Assembly (NCBI RefSeq): GCF_900452395.1
Contig: NZ_UGNV01000001.1
Span: 2,901,501-2,965,500, forward strand
DNA length: 64,000 bases
Origin: Legionella beliardensis
GTDB taxonomy: Bacteria > Pseudomonadota > Gammaproteobacteria > Legionellales > Legionellaceae
Reading direction: 5' to 3'
Shown: positions 27,774-37,300 of the stretch, piece after piece
Layout: the number at the start of each line of letters is the position of its first letter
Numbering within the stretch: position 1 is the first letter of the stretch
Translations under genes and position numbers: made by a program
The notes under the pieces: generated by a model
The model's database searches: none
Seen by the model: the letters and a program-made list of their open reading frames with translations, nothing else
Told to the model about the DNA's origin: nothing

Positions 27774-28295
27774 ATGCAAAATTTCATTGTCTTTGTATTA
27801 AGTAATTTTACTTTAACCTTTTTTATATTGAGCATAATTTCTGCGGCAATTTCATTATTTATAAAAAGAAAGCACCTTAATAAGGCCCTAACGATTGAAG
27901 TTATTTTTTCTCACTTCTTACTTTTTAATATTGGCTTTAGCCTTTTATATAATTTTGTGATGCATGTTTTTTTTGGCGATATTACCGCAAAATTTATTGG
28001 CTGGGCAGATAGCCCCTTTCAGATTGAATTAGGATTTGCAAGCTTAGGATTTGCTATTTTAGGAATTTTAAGTTTCTGGGCTAGCTCAGGATTTCGAGCT
28101 GCTACAATTATAGCACCAGCAATTTTTTTATGGGGCGCCGCAGGGGTACATATTTATAATATGGTAGCCACTCATAATTTTGCCCCAGGAAATGCAGGAG
28201 TAATCTTTTGGACAGATATTTTTATTCCTCTTCTTGGATTTATTCTTTTATACTTGCAATATAAAACACCAATTCGCAAAATACCTAAGCGCTAA
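27774..28295 (+). CDS. Multi-pass membrane protein, DUF6790-like
   Basis: 173 residues with four or five hydrophobic segments. The stretch IGWADSPFQIELGFASLGFAILGIL resembles the conserved core of DUF6790-type membrane proteins, where a GW..SPFQ.E motif is typical; this is from memory. No enzyme motif is seen. It is divergent from the DUF945 gene with a 405-base gap that shows no gene, only AT-rich promoter-like DNA. Confidence 0.6.
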   Translation: MQNFIVFVLSNFTLTFFILSIISAAISLFIKRKHLNKALTIEVIFSHFLLFNIGFSLLYNFVMHVFFGDITAKFIGWADSPFQIELGFASLGFAILGILSFWASSGFRAATIIAPAIFLWGAAGVHIYNMVATHNFAPGNAGVIFWTDIFIPLLGFILLYLQYKTPIRKIPKR

Positions 28296-28363
28296 AGAAT
28301 TTTAATTGGTTAATGTGCATTTTAGTCGCATGAACACTATTATCTTTTTAGATCGAACTTAGT

Positions 28364-28801
28364 TTAATTAAGTTTCAGAACCATATCTTTATGTAATATA
28401 CCGGCATCTAGATAGGCTTCACTGCAGGTACTAAATCCTAATTTTTCATAGAATGGAATTGCATAGCATTGCGAACTTAATTTAATAGCGTTAATTTTTT
28501 TATTTTGCTTAAGCTCAATTAATATTGCTTCCATAAGCTGCTTACCTAAGCCCTGCCCTTGATATTCATCTAAGATAGCAACGCGCTCAACTTTTGCTAT
28601 ACGGTCTAAATAACGAACTCGCGCAACACCTACTGCAATGTCGTCATTTACTATTAAAAGATAATGATCACTTGCATCATCTTTGCCATCTAGCTCTTCT
28701 GCTAGAGGCACTTGTTGACCCTCAACAAAGACCTTCTTGCGAATTGCTAAACATTTTTGGAAATCCTCTGTGGCAGATACTTTTTTAATAGAAAAACGCA
28801 T
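28364..28801 (-). CDS. GNAT family N-acetyltransferase (YjcF-like)
   Basis: Acetyl-CoA-dependent acetyltransferase of unknown substrate. The N-terminal RKKVFVEGQQVPLAEELDGKDDASDHYL is typical of the YjcF-like GNAT group. The acetyl-CoA loop is YQGQGLGKQLM (Q/RxxGxG/A). The C-terminal CYAIPFYEKLGF motif is also characteristic. 145 residues, complete domain. A single gene next to the MFS transporter on the same strand with a 115-base gap. Confidence 0.85.
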   Translation of the reverse strand: MRFSIKKVSATEDFQKCLAIRKKVFVEGQQVPLAEELDGKDDASDHYLLIVNDDIAVGVARVRYLDRIAKVERVAILDEYQGQGLGKQLMEAILIELKQNKKINAIKLSSQCYAIPFYEKLGFSTCSEAYLDAGILHKDMVLKLN

Positions 28802-28915
28802 TAAACGTCCTGTCCTAGTTAAGAAAAAGCTGTATTGATCTTCTTAAATAAACTAATTTGAGCTGCCTTGTAATTTAAGTAGAAATTATAAAGAGCAGCT
28901 TCAATTTAGTATGGG

Positions 28916-30217
28916 CTAAGCCTTAAACTTATATGTAGGCTTGCAGTAAGTCTCTTTAACTGTAAAAGCTAGGATTAAAGCGACAAGAGAGCATAAAGGT
29001 AAAATCTGTAATCCTGCTTGAAAATCAGAAAGAAGCAATTTTTCTACGTTATAAGCTCTAGCACCAGACACTAAGTCTACTAACCAACCTACTAAAGGTT
29101 GCATTAACGCCCCAACAAAAATAGAAATCATATTAGTAAAAGCAATTGAAGTTCCTACTACCGTTCGATCATGCAATTCAGTAGAAACAGCATAAGCAAT
29201 TGCAACACCAGTGTTAGTTAACCCAAAAGCAAAAAATAAAATATAAGCGATGGGTGTATTAATATGAGGATAAAACACAAAAATGGTTGTTAAAATAACA
29301 CCGCATACGGATGAAATAATCATTAATGGTTTGCGTCGTCCCATTCTATCTGATAGCCAGCCGGAAATTGGGCCGCTAATTCCCCAACCTATAAAAATTA
29401 AGCCCGTTGCAAATGCAGCAGAATGTGCAGCTAAACCACGTCCAAATTGCAAATAAGCAGGTCCTATTGCCTCACCTATTACAGCGGTAGGGCCAAAAAG
29501 AAAGCCAGCATACAAAGCATTTAACCAAGTTTGACGATGAGTTAGGATAATACGTAAGCTTTCTAGAATACTTAGACTTTTCTCTTGCCTAATTTCTCTT
29601 CTTTTTGTTCCAGGTTTATCTTGTACAAATTGATACAATAAACCAGCTAAAGCGATAAATAGAAAGGCTATAATCAACATGCTATGTCGCCAACCTACAT
29701 TGGCAACTAGAAAAGAAACTGGCGCTTCTCCGGCAGCAGCACCAAGCATACCTAGCGCTTGCGTTAAGCCAGCTAATAAGCCAAGCATAGCAGGGGGAAA
29801 CCACGATGTTGCTAAGCGCAAAGCACTGATAAAGGCAAAAGCGGCGCTAAAGCCAATTAACATTCTACCTACAGAAGCCATTAATAGACCATCAGCTAAG
29901 CCAAATACGCCACAGCCTAACGCAGTAATCAATGACATGACAGTTAAGATTCCGCGAATACTCAACCTATCTACTGTTAAACCCACAGGTATTTGCATAA
30001 TAATGTAGGGTACATAAAAGGATGCGGTCAAAATACCAAAGCCAACCTCATTAATACCAAAATCAATTTGTAAGCTGCGGTGCATTACTCCCGGAGCCAC
30101 CCGCGCCAGATAATCAGAAAAATAAAAGGCGGCTGCCAAACCCCAAACAATCCATGCAAATCCTAGCTGACCTGCGCGCTTTGTTTTTGTAACTTCAGAC
30201 ACTGCTATCCTATTCAT
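28916..30217 (-). CDS. MFS transporter
   Basis: Inner-membrane transporter of the major facilitator superfamily with twelve hydrophobic segments in 433 residues. The loop 2-3 motif is GLTVDRLSIRGI and the matching loop 8-9 motif is GWLSDRMGRRKPL. The substrate cannot be told. It most resembles the general sugar-acid/organic-anion type, and Legionella has many such paralogs, including amino-acid importers of the Pht group. No substrate-related enzyme gene is adjacent. Confidence 0.85.
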   Translation of the reverse strand: MNRIAVSEVTKTKRAGQLGFAWIVWGLAAAFYFSDYLARVAPGVMHRSLQIDFGINEVGFGILTASFYVPYIIMQIPVGLTVDRLSIRGILTVMSLITALGCGVFGLADGLLMASVGRMLIGFSAAFAFISALRLATSWFPPAMLGLLAGLTQALGMLGAAAGEAPVSFLVANVGWRHSMLIIAFLFIALAGLLYQFVQDKPGTKRREIRQEKSLSILESLRIILTHRQTWLNALYAGFLFGPTAVIGEAIGPAYLQFGRGLAAHSAAFATGLIFIGWGISGPISGWLSDRMGRRKPLMIISSVCGVILTTIFVFYPHINTPIAYILFFAFGLTNTGVAIAYAVSTELHDRTVVGTSIAFTNMISIFVGALMQPLVGWLVDLVSGARAYNVEKLLLSDFQAGLQILPLCSLVALILAFTVKETYCKPTYKFKA

Positions 30218-30768
30218 AAGTTCACTGTATATTAATAATTATAAAGCCATAATATTAGAAAAGATCCAATACCCTAAATTTATAGATGTATTTAATTAGT
30301 TATAAAATGATTTTTACCTAGCATAAAATTTTTATCTTCTTAACACAAATATGCCTGTTGCAAATTTAAAAATATTCTTAAAACAGCATACTGCTCAAAA
30401 AAACAACAAGGTTTGAACTACATTATACTGCTCGTAGGCTATATTTCAACTATTCAACTAGCGATGTACACTAATTCCTAGGCAATTGCAAATTAAGTAG
30501 CTCATGAACTAGCAAGTTCAATCCTTTAAACACTAAGCACCATTTAATTTCAAGTGGAACTGCCATTTCAATACTGCTGTATAAACCTATCTTTAGGTAA
30601 TGACATAAAGCTCGAAAAATAATTCATATATTGATGATAATTTTTGCTAAAAAAACTTCTCCTGATGCTAAAAGGCTGTCTCAAGCCAATACTGGTATAA
30701 ATATTGCAATTATTTACAGGCCGGTAAATCGTAGTTTTGGACAATAAACCATTTAACTAAATTCAATT

Positions 30769-30789
30769 AAAACGCTTTTATAGCGTTTT
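30769..30789 (+). terminator. Hairpin in the leader of the zinc protease gene
   Basis: Perfect arms AAAACGCT and AGCGTTTT around TTTAT, followed by AGTTATTTATTTTATT. It lies 34 bases before the GTG start of the protease gene, so it could act as an attenuator or mask the leader. The rest of the 605-base gap (30218-30822) shows no convincing gene. Confidence 0.4.
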
Positions 30790-30822
30790 AGTTATTTATT
30801 TTATTAAAATAAGGAGGTTACT

Positions 30823-32088
30823 GTGCATCAATTAAAATACATTGTTATTGCCTTTCTTCTCAGCTGCGCTTCATTTGCATTTGCCCAAACTTATCAAGGT
30901 GAACTAGAAGTACTTATTGTTGATGATTTTAACAATAATAAGTCAAAAACTATCTATCAACTTCATGAAGCTGGAGATATCTATATTTTAAATCTACCTA
31001 ATTCCGTTGATAAAAATAAGCTTTTATCCGGCGAGCAAGTTATTATAGAAGGTCAGGAAATTGCAGGATTAAAAGAAAAAACACTTAAAGTTGACGCAGT
31101 AACAATACAGAAGAAAATAAGTCTCATAAACTCACCTAAAAACTTTGTTTCTGATAGAAGAAAGTTATTAACATTATTAGTGAATTTTACTAATTTGCAG
31201 TCTACCTCCACTGTATCTACAAATGATGTTACCTCTATGTTATATACAAGTCTGCAATCTACACAACGAAATTTTCTCCGAAGCTCTTTTAATCAAGTCA
31301 ATTTTGTACCAGACACTAATGGTGATGGCAGGCAAGATATTTATGTAGTTAATTTAAACTATGCTGCTAATGACTGTAATTATAATAAATGGGCAACTGA
31401 TGCTAGGAATGCAGCAGCGCAAGCTGGAATAAATTTATCTTTGTACCGACATCATATGTTCGTTGTCCCGCAAGATGTTAATTGTGGCTGGGGAGGACTA
31501 GGTGATTTAGGTTGTGGTGCTACTTGCAGTACCTGGGTAAGAGCCTATAATCCAACTCAAGTTTACTCACAGCTTATTTATACGCATGAGCTTGGCCATA
31601 ATCTAGGCATGCATCATGCAGCCACAGACATTAATAATGATGGCGTAAATGATTCAGAGTATGGTGATGCAGCTTGTACTATGGGTGTAGGTGATTTTCA
31701 ATACTATAAAGAAGTTAATGCACCACATCGAGATCAAATGCATTGGTTTGACGCATTACCTGACCGCATTACTACCGCTACCACAGGCAGTTATGTTCTC
31801 AACCCGCTTGAAGTAGGATTGAGTACGCCAGGATTAGTGGCAATAAAAGTAAAGAAAAATGCGACAGATACCTATTATGTTTCCTATCGTAGAAACCGAG
31901 GACTTTTTGGTCCGGGGGCGCCTTCTTATTTAGATAGAATTAGTATACATTGGACTCGTGCTGGTGATACGCATACTTATTTCGTCAAGACCTTAAATGC
32001 GGGCCAGACATTCGTCGATGAGGCTAATAATGTAAGGATTACAGCTGTCATAGTAGGCGGCGCTACGGCAATGGTCACAATTAATTAG
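30823..32088 (+). CDS. Exported gametolysin-like zinc metalloprotease
   Basis: Secreted protease, 421 residues, starting at GTG 9 bases after an AGGAGG site. The signal peptide ends near ASFAFAQ (about residue 21). The metzincin zinc site HELGHNLGMHH (HExxHxxGxxH) is complete at about 255-265. A methionine-containing ACTMGVG stretch after it is a plausible Met-turn. The overall layout, with FLRSSFNQVNF before the active site, matches peptidase family M11 (gametolysin-like). Two DxNxDGxxD loops (DTNGDGRQD and DINNDGVND) may bind calcium. The C-terminal beta-rich part holds YVSYRRNRG. Followed by a strong terminator. Confidence 0.82.
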   Translation: MHQLKYIVIAFLLSCASFAFAQTYQGELEVLIVDDFNNNKSKTIYQLHEAGDIYILNLPNSVDKNKLLSGEQVIIEGQEIAGLKEKTLKVDAVTIQKKISLINSPKNFVSDRRKLLTLLVNFTNLQSTSTVSTNDVTSMLYTSLQSTQRNFLRSSFNQVNFVPDTNGDGRQDIYVVNLNYAANDCNYNKWATDARNAAAQAGINLSLYRHHMFVVPQDVNCGWGGLGDLGCGATCSTWVRAYNPTQVYSQLIYTHELGHNLGMHHAATDINNDGVNDSEYGDAACTMGVGDFQYYKEVNAPHRDQMHWFDALPDRITTATTGSYVLNPLEVGLSTPGLVAIKVKKNATDTYYVSYRRNRGLFGPGAPSYLDRISIHWTRAGDTHTYFVKTLNAGQTFVDEANNVRITAVIVGGATAMVTIN

Positions 32089-32099
32089 TAAATGAACCT

Positions 32100-32133
32100 A
32101 GAAAGCCCTCGTTTAGCGGGCTTTCTACTTTTT
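32100..32133 (+). terminator. Rho-independent terminator of the protease gene
   Basis: Perfect 9-bp arms AGAAAGCCC and GGGCTTTCT around a 9-base loop, followed by ACTTTTT. It begins 12 bases after the protease stop. Confidence 0.85.
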
Positions 32134-32267
32134 AAATGATATTAAATAGCCAAAGATTTGGCATTTTTTATAGCAAACCTGCTATTTTTTATAAAGTTAT
32201 TTATTTTTAATTATGTACTTTAGTCGTTAAAATAAAGTGTGATTTATAATTTAATGAGCCGTACCAC

Positions 32268-32654
32268 ATGAATAGTTTAGAAGAAGCAATTAAAAGAGCA
32301 CTAGATTTATCTGGAAGCCCGCAAGAAGCAAATAAAGCCTATTTAGAATTTATAAAAGCTAATTTTATTATTCCAATTGATAAGCACTCCACGCCTGATA
32401 ATCCAGAAGTTCTTTATCTTCAAGAAGACAATCATTATTTTTTGCCGGTATTTACTGATATGCAGTATTTAGATGTCTGGGCAAAAGATATAAGTGATGC
32501 GATTAGTATTCTTAAGCTATCTGGCGTTGATTTATTAAAGGGAGTGGGAGAGCAAACAACCGTTTGTCTTAATATTGGCAGCTCCATTTATAAAGAATTT
32601 AATCCTGCTGAGCTTGCAAGAATGCGCAGTATAATTTTAAAGCTATTTAAATAG
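32268..32654 (+). CDS. SseB-like domain protein
   Basis: 128-residue cytoplasmic protein. The blocks LYLQEDNHYFLPVFTDMQYL, SGVDLL and CLNIGSSIYKEFNPAELARM match the N-terminal SseB fold, where a LPVFTs pattern is followed by a NPg-type turn. The family's role is not well known. No signal peptide or membrane segment. A monocistronic gene flanked by hairpins. Confidence 0.6.
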   Translation: MNSLEEAIKRALDLSGSPQEANKAYLEFIKANFIIPIDKHSTPDNPEVLYLQEDNHYFLPVFTDMQYLDVWAKDISDAISILKLSGVDLLKGVGEQTTVCLNIGSSIYKEFNPAELARMRSIILKLFK

Positions 32655-32688
32655 TTAGCGTAAACGCTATAGAAAGATTAAATAAGTA

Positions 32689-32752
32689 CAGCCTCTTTTA
32701 GAGGCTGAGCTATTCTCTATTTCCCGTATAAAACGTATTAGTTTATACGGGA
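32689..32752. terminator. Two hairpins between convergent genes
   Basis: First hairpin: CAGCCTC-TTTTA-GAGGCTG (32689-32707), 35 bases after the SseB-like gene. Second: arms TCCCGTATAAA (32722-32732) and TTTATACGGGA (32742-32752). Together they separate the SseB-like gene from the convergent gene at 32772. Neither has a long T run, so efficiency is uncertain. Confidence 0.55.
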
Positions 32753-32771
32753 TTTAAAAATAAGTGGGATG

Positions 32772-33164
32772 TCAGGCAACTAGATCTAATACCTGATAGC
32801 CAACTACAGCCGTTGCCGCTAAGGCACCTGTTATCTTAAGTAGCGTAGATACAAAGCTGCTGTATAAAGGATGATAAGTTTGATCATTGGCTGCTTTTGA
32901 CCCTGTAATCGCTGGTTTAGCGTCTTCTTGAGCGTTACCCTCACCTATACTTAAGCTAAAGAGCGGCTCTTCCCCGTAAAAACCAGCCCACCAGCCTTCT
33001 TGCCATTGCTCATGTGCAGCTGTGCCCTGAGGATACGGGTTTTCTGTTTCCGAAATTTCAGCAGTAGCACATTCATAGCCATAAGCATAGCATTCTTCTA
33101 AATCAGGATGATCAATATTAAAACGCAGCTTTATGTGTGGCAACAAAGAATTAATAGTTTCCAT
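32772..33164 (-). CDS. Hypothetical protein with RMF-like motif and C-terminal membrane segment
   Basis: 130 residues. Residues about 26-65 (YAYGYECAT..., ENPYP, HEQWQEGWWAGFYGEE) resemble the compact pattern of ribosome modulation factor and related CrpP-type proteins: GY-x-A, then a PY turn, then W-x2-GW-x-G. The C-terminal segment (about 108-130, LLKITGALAATAVVGYQVL) is hydrophobic and could be a tail anchor. The role is unknown and the motif match is by eye only. Monocistronic. Confidence 0.6.
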   Translation of the reverse strand: METINSLLPHIKLRFNIDHPDLEECYAYGYECATAEISETENPYPQGTAAHEQWQEGWWAGFYGEEPLFSLSIGEGNAQEDAKPAITGSKAANDQTYHPLYSSFVSTLLKITGALAATAVVGYQVLDLVA

Positions 33165-33334
33165 GTCAATACCCTCTAAGCGTTTAATTTTGTAAGCAAT
33201 TAATTTATAAGTAAAATTTAGAACTTAGTGTTTAACTACTTACTTCTAAGTTCTATTTTACGCCTATTCTATTACAAGATTAGCTACAGATAATAACTTT
33301 ACTAATTTTTCACAATTGCGGTAACTTAAAGACT

Positions 33335-33988
33335 TTAAGGGGCTAAACGTTGATGCAGCCACTCATTACTACTATCTTTATAATATTGTAGTCGATCATG
33401 CAACCTCTTATCACGTCCTTGCCAAAATTCTATTTCATTAGGAATTAAACAATAGCCACCCCAATAGTCAGGCCGCGTAACTTGCTGTTGTTGCTGATAG
33501 AGAGATTCGATACGCTTAAAACTTGCCTCAAGGGTCTGCCTGTCTTGAACAGGGCGGCTTTGTGGTGAAGCAATAGCACTTAACTGACTTTCTAATGGCC
33601 TAGTCACAAAATAAGCATCTGACTGTGTAGCTGTTGTCTTTTCTACAGCACCACGTATGCGAATTTGGCGAGCCATTTGTGGCCAATAAAAATTAAGAGC
33701 GGCATAGGGCATGTATTTTAGCTGCCGCGCTTTATTACTTTCATAATTGGTAAAGAAAATAAACGCACCATTTTCTATTCCTTTTAACAAAACTACCCTT
33801 GAATCAGGGTGCCCTTGTGTATCTACTGTAGACAGAACCATAGCAGTAGGATCGCTTTTTTCTACCTTAAGTATTTCCTCAAACCAACTTTTAAATAATA
33901 TAAAGGGGTCTTGCTCTATGGAATTATCATCTAGATTTAAATTCCCATATTCTCTACGAATACCAGCTATTGTCGGCCAATCAGTCAT
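33335..33988 (-). CDS. pdxH: Pyridoxine/pyridoxamine 5'-phosphate oxidase PdxH
   Basis: FMN enzyme that makes pyridoxal 5'-phosphate. 217 residues, as in E. coli. Family features: the N-terminal [25 protein letters not shown] and [13 protein letters not shown] motifs, [17 protein letters not shown], the SRPVQDR region, and the C-terminal RLHDRLQY before the final QRLAP. The cofactor-binding residues all appear intact. Divergent from the giant gene at 34388, with a 399-base gap that shows no clear small gene. Confidence 0.96.
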   Translation of the reverse strand: MTDWPTIAGIRREYGNLNLDDNSIEQDPFILFKSWFEEILKVEKSDPTAMVLSTVDTQGHPDSRVVLLKGIENGAFIFFTNYESNKARQLKYMPYAALNFYWPQMARQIRIRGAVEKTTATQSDAYFVTRPLESQLSAIASPQSRPVQDRQTLEASFKRIESLYQQQQQVTRPDYWGGYCLIPNEIEFWQGRDKRLHDRLQYYKDSSNEWLHQRLAP

Positions 33989-34387
33989 GTCTTGAACAAG
34001 TAAAAAAATAGGCTTTCAGTATAAAGCGAAAGCTAAATGTGGAACAAGCAAATTTATAGTTATTTAGCATACCTTTAAGTCATGTAAAAATGATGAAATT
34101 ACCTTACTAGCTCGTTTTTTTATAAAACTTAATTTTTTACAGCGGAAAAATGACTTGTATCGAGCTAGCGTATCGATTACACTCTTTCAACTATCAATTT
34201 GCTCTTTTTTAAAACAGGACAACCTGAGCTAGATGAAGCAAACGCAATTTGATTAACTAAAGGATATATAAGAAGGATATGCCCAAAGAATATTCTAAGT
34301 AATGAATAGGGTGCAACTTAAATTACAAGTAATTGATACAGACTTTAAGAGCTTATGCCATTTAATAATTAGAATTTAGGCCTGCCA

Positions 34388-37300
34388 ATGCTAACTTATT
34401 ATCTTCAGGTAATTGAATCATTTAAAGAACATCAGCTTTCTATTCTTCTTCGTGACATACGAGAAAAAGTGATAGGTTTCCTTGAAAGTGACTATTTCGA
34501 CGTCGAAGCAAAAAAACTTTTTGAAGATATAGCCGGTTGCCGATTTTTTTTAATGTCACCGGTGCTTAAAATACCTGACTTTGATGCGTCTACTAAGGCA
34601 GCTTACGTCTTAACTACCGATAATAAGCTGTATTATTTTAATAGAGCGCTTGCAGAACCTTTCACCCAGATTAACCTCTCTGCAGAAAGTTATGATGCAC
34701 TAATAAAAGAGCTTGCTGTATCGCCGCTAATTGAGGGACAAGTTTGTAAAAAAATTACGAATTACCTGACCAAAGCACAATTAGATACCATTAGTAAGCA
34801 CTCTGGGCACGAGCATATCGCTAACTGTCGCCTTTTCTTCACATCATCTACACCAAAAGCAACTGATTTTGATGAGAATACAAAGAAAGCTTACATTTTA
34901 ACACCAGATAATAAACTTTATTATTTTAATCGTGCACTGCAAATACCACTTACTGAAATTCCTATTAGTGAGGAAGAGTGCCTAGCTTTAAAAACTAATT
35001 TTGCCATAACGCCTCTAGATGAGGGACAAACTTATAAAAAAATTAATCATGCACTAACGCTTGCCCAGTTATCTCTTATTACCAAATACTCAGGACATCA
35101 GTATAAGGAAGACGATCAAGAACTTCCCTTTACTAATTTTGAATCTCAGCCAAAACAAATTGTTCAACTTAAAGAAACGATTAATGGCTTGCATCATGGA
35201 GAATTAGCTTTTCAGGATTTAGAAGCCGTTAATTTACGCGATGGTAAAAACCGCATACAAGATATTATTACTCTTTGCTTGCATACTATCAGGGAGGGCT
35301 ATCTGGCAAGTTATCGTTTAACTCATCTTGATATAAATATTCAGCAAATATTTACCCGAGAAATTGGCTTAATATTAACATTACTCGCTAAAGTTCAAAA
35401 TTACGCAGCGACTTATGAGGATAAAGCGACAAAATTAGCAGAAATGGTACAGTCTTATCCTATAAGCTATACCGCAGGTAATATAGCCGGTATTGCGGTC
35501 GATCAAATGCAGCCGTATACAGGGCATATTGATTACAATTTTCTAGCTCATTTTAGCGCCATACTGCCAAGATACATTCAGCAACTCACTGAATATATTC
35601 ATAAATATACAAATGAACTAACAGAGTTAGAGCCTACTTTAGATAAAGCGAAAATTAATGAGCTAGAAGAGAACGCCATTAAGCTACTCCAGGCAATTAA
35701 TAATCTCCAAGACAATACGTTTCTTTTTACATTTAAAGGGATTAATTACCTTCATATTATTCAGCATGTCACGATGCTTGCTATGTCGACTCTAGAGCAA
35801 ATGGGCCACATGAGTGACACCACGCAAGATGCTATCCGTGATAAATTACGCTTATTAAAGTACACCTTACTTGTTCAACTCTTTGCCCTGACCGATAAGG
35901 TTGAAGATGAGGCATTATTAGCACCGGGTACTTTGTCAGATCCTCTAATGCAAGCTGTTGTGCCGCTTTACCAAGAAATCATTAGATATGCCTCTAAGCC
36001 TGTTGATTTTTCAAAAAAAGGCCAGGAATTATTAACGATAGAAGACCCTAAATTTATTCAGTTACGTATTAAAGAAACCCAGCAAAGAATTAATGCCGCA
36101 AAAAAACAACTCTTTAAAGCGCAGGAAATTCAAGATGCATTTAATTCATTTTTCACAATTCTAGAAAGCCAGCGTGGCTTTAACCGCATTATCGATTTGC
36201 CTGACTCAGTTAAAAAAGAACTAACAGCAAATTATATTTATATTCATGCTTACTTTGAAAAAATCGACGTAGAATTACATAATGAAATTCTACGCGGCCT
36301 ACAAAATAGTGCTGGAACCCATCTTGATCAATTACGCAATATTTATTTTCAAGCGCGCGGCCATACAACTGATCATATTAAAAAGTTAGTTGCCTTAAAG
36401 CCTTCCTTAATTAGTGCATTAGCAAGTGATGTAGCCACACATAAATTCCACATAGAATCTAATCAGCGATTAATTGAAAGCATTTACAAGCGTGCTGATT
36501 TAACAGTATGTCCTATTGAATTTACAGATAATCAAGTTAAAGAAGTACCGCCTGTTGCTTTCCCTGTAGAGCAAGAATCAATTTTAGCTGAGGCTATTGA
36601 CGCTCTAGCACAAGAATCATCTGAACACGCTGAAGCTAGCGCCCCTTCTCCTATTGTTGCTGCGGGAGAAGCAGTAAATACTACTAGCAAACTTCCTCCT
36701 TTATTGCAGATATTAAGCTTTAATGAACCAGCAATTCTTAAGCTAAGCACAGATAAACAAGCTACCTTAGCAACTATTACTAAAGGCAGCGGCACTGTCA
36801 TTACCAACCCCGACCGCCTGACCACTGAACAAACAATAAATTTATTACAATTTTATCAAGAACAACATGCAAGTATCATTACCGCTAAAAACAAATTTGC
36901 CTTATTCTTAAGCGCATTAACTGGTAGTGAGCGCTTAGTTGATAAGAAAAATAAAGAAGAACTTAGACGTTGGTATACCGAATTTCAGCCCTATTTTTTA
37001 AGGGTATTTTTAACGAGCCAGGCTATTGATATAGGTTATTTTGATGACGTCATTTGCTCTAATTTAAAAAATAAATTACCTGATGACCCATCAACAACGA
37101 TTGGTGTTACCAGAAAACATTTTAATCGCCTCAATAATATGTTTAATCAAAAAATGAATGAGGCCCTTACTTTTTGTGAACAAAGAATTGAAATTTACCA
37201 AACACTGGCGAAAAGTAAATTTAAAACGGAAACTGAACAAACAGCATTAAAGCCTAATTATACGTATGGTAATCGGGCGCACCACTTAATCAAGCATACT

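Noticed and set aside
29679-30008. Open frame of 109 codons on the plus strand opposite the MFS gene
   Set aside because: Shadow frame over membrane-segment codons of the transporter.
33989-34387. Possible PmrA-type direct repeat (CTTAATATT) upstream of the giant gene
   Set aside because: Only loose AT-rich matches such as TTAATAATTAGAATT; no two well-spaced copies, so not called.
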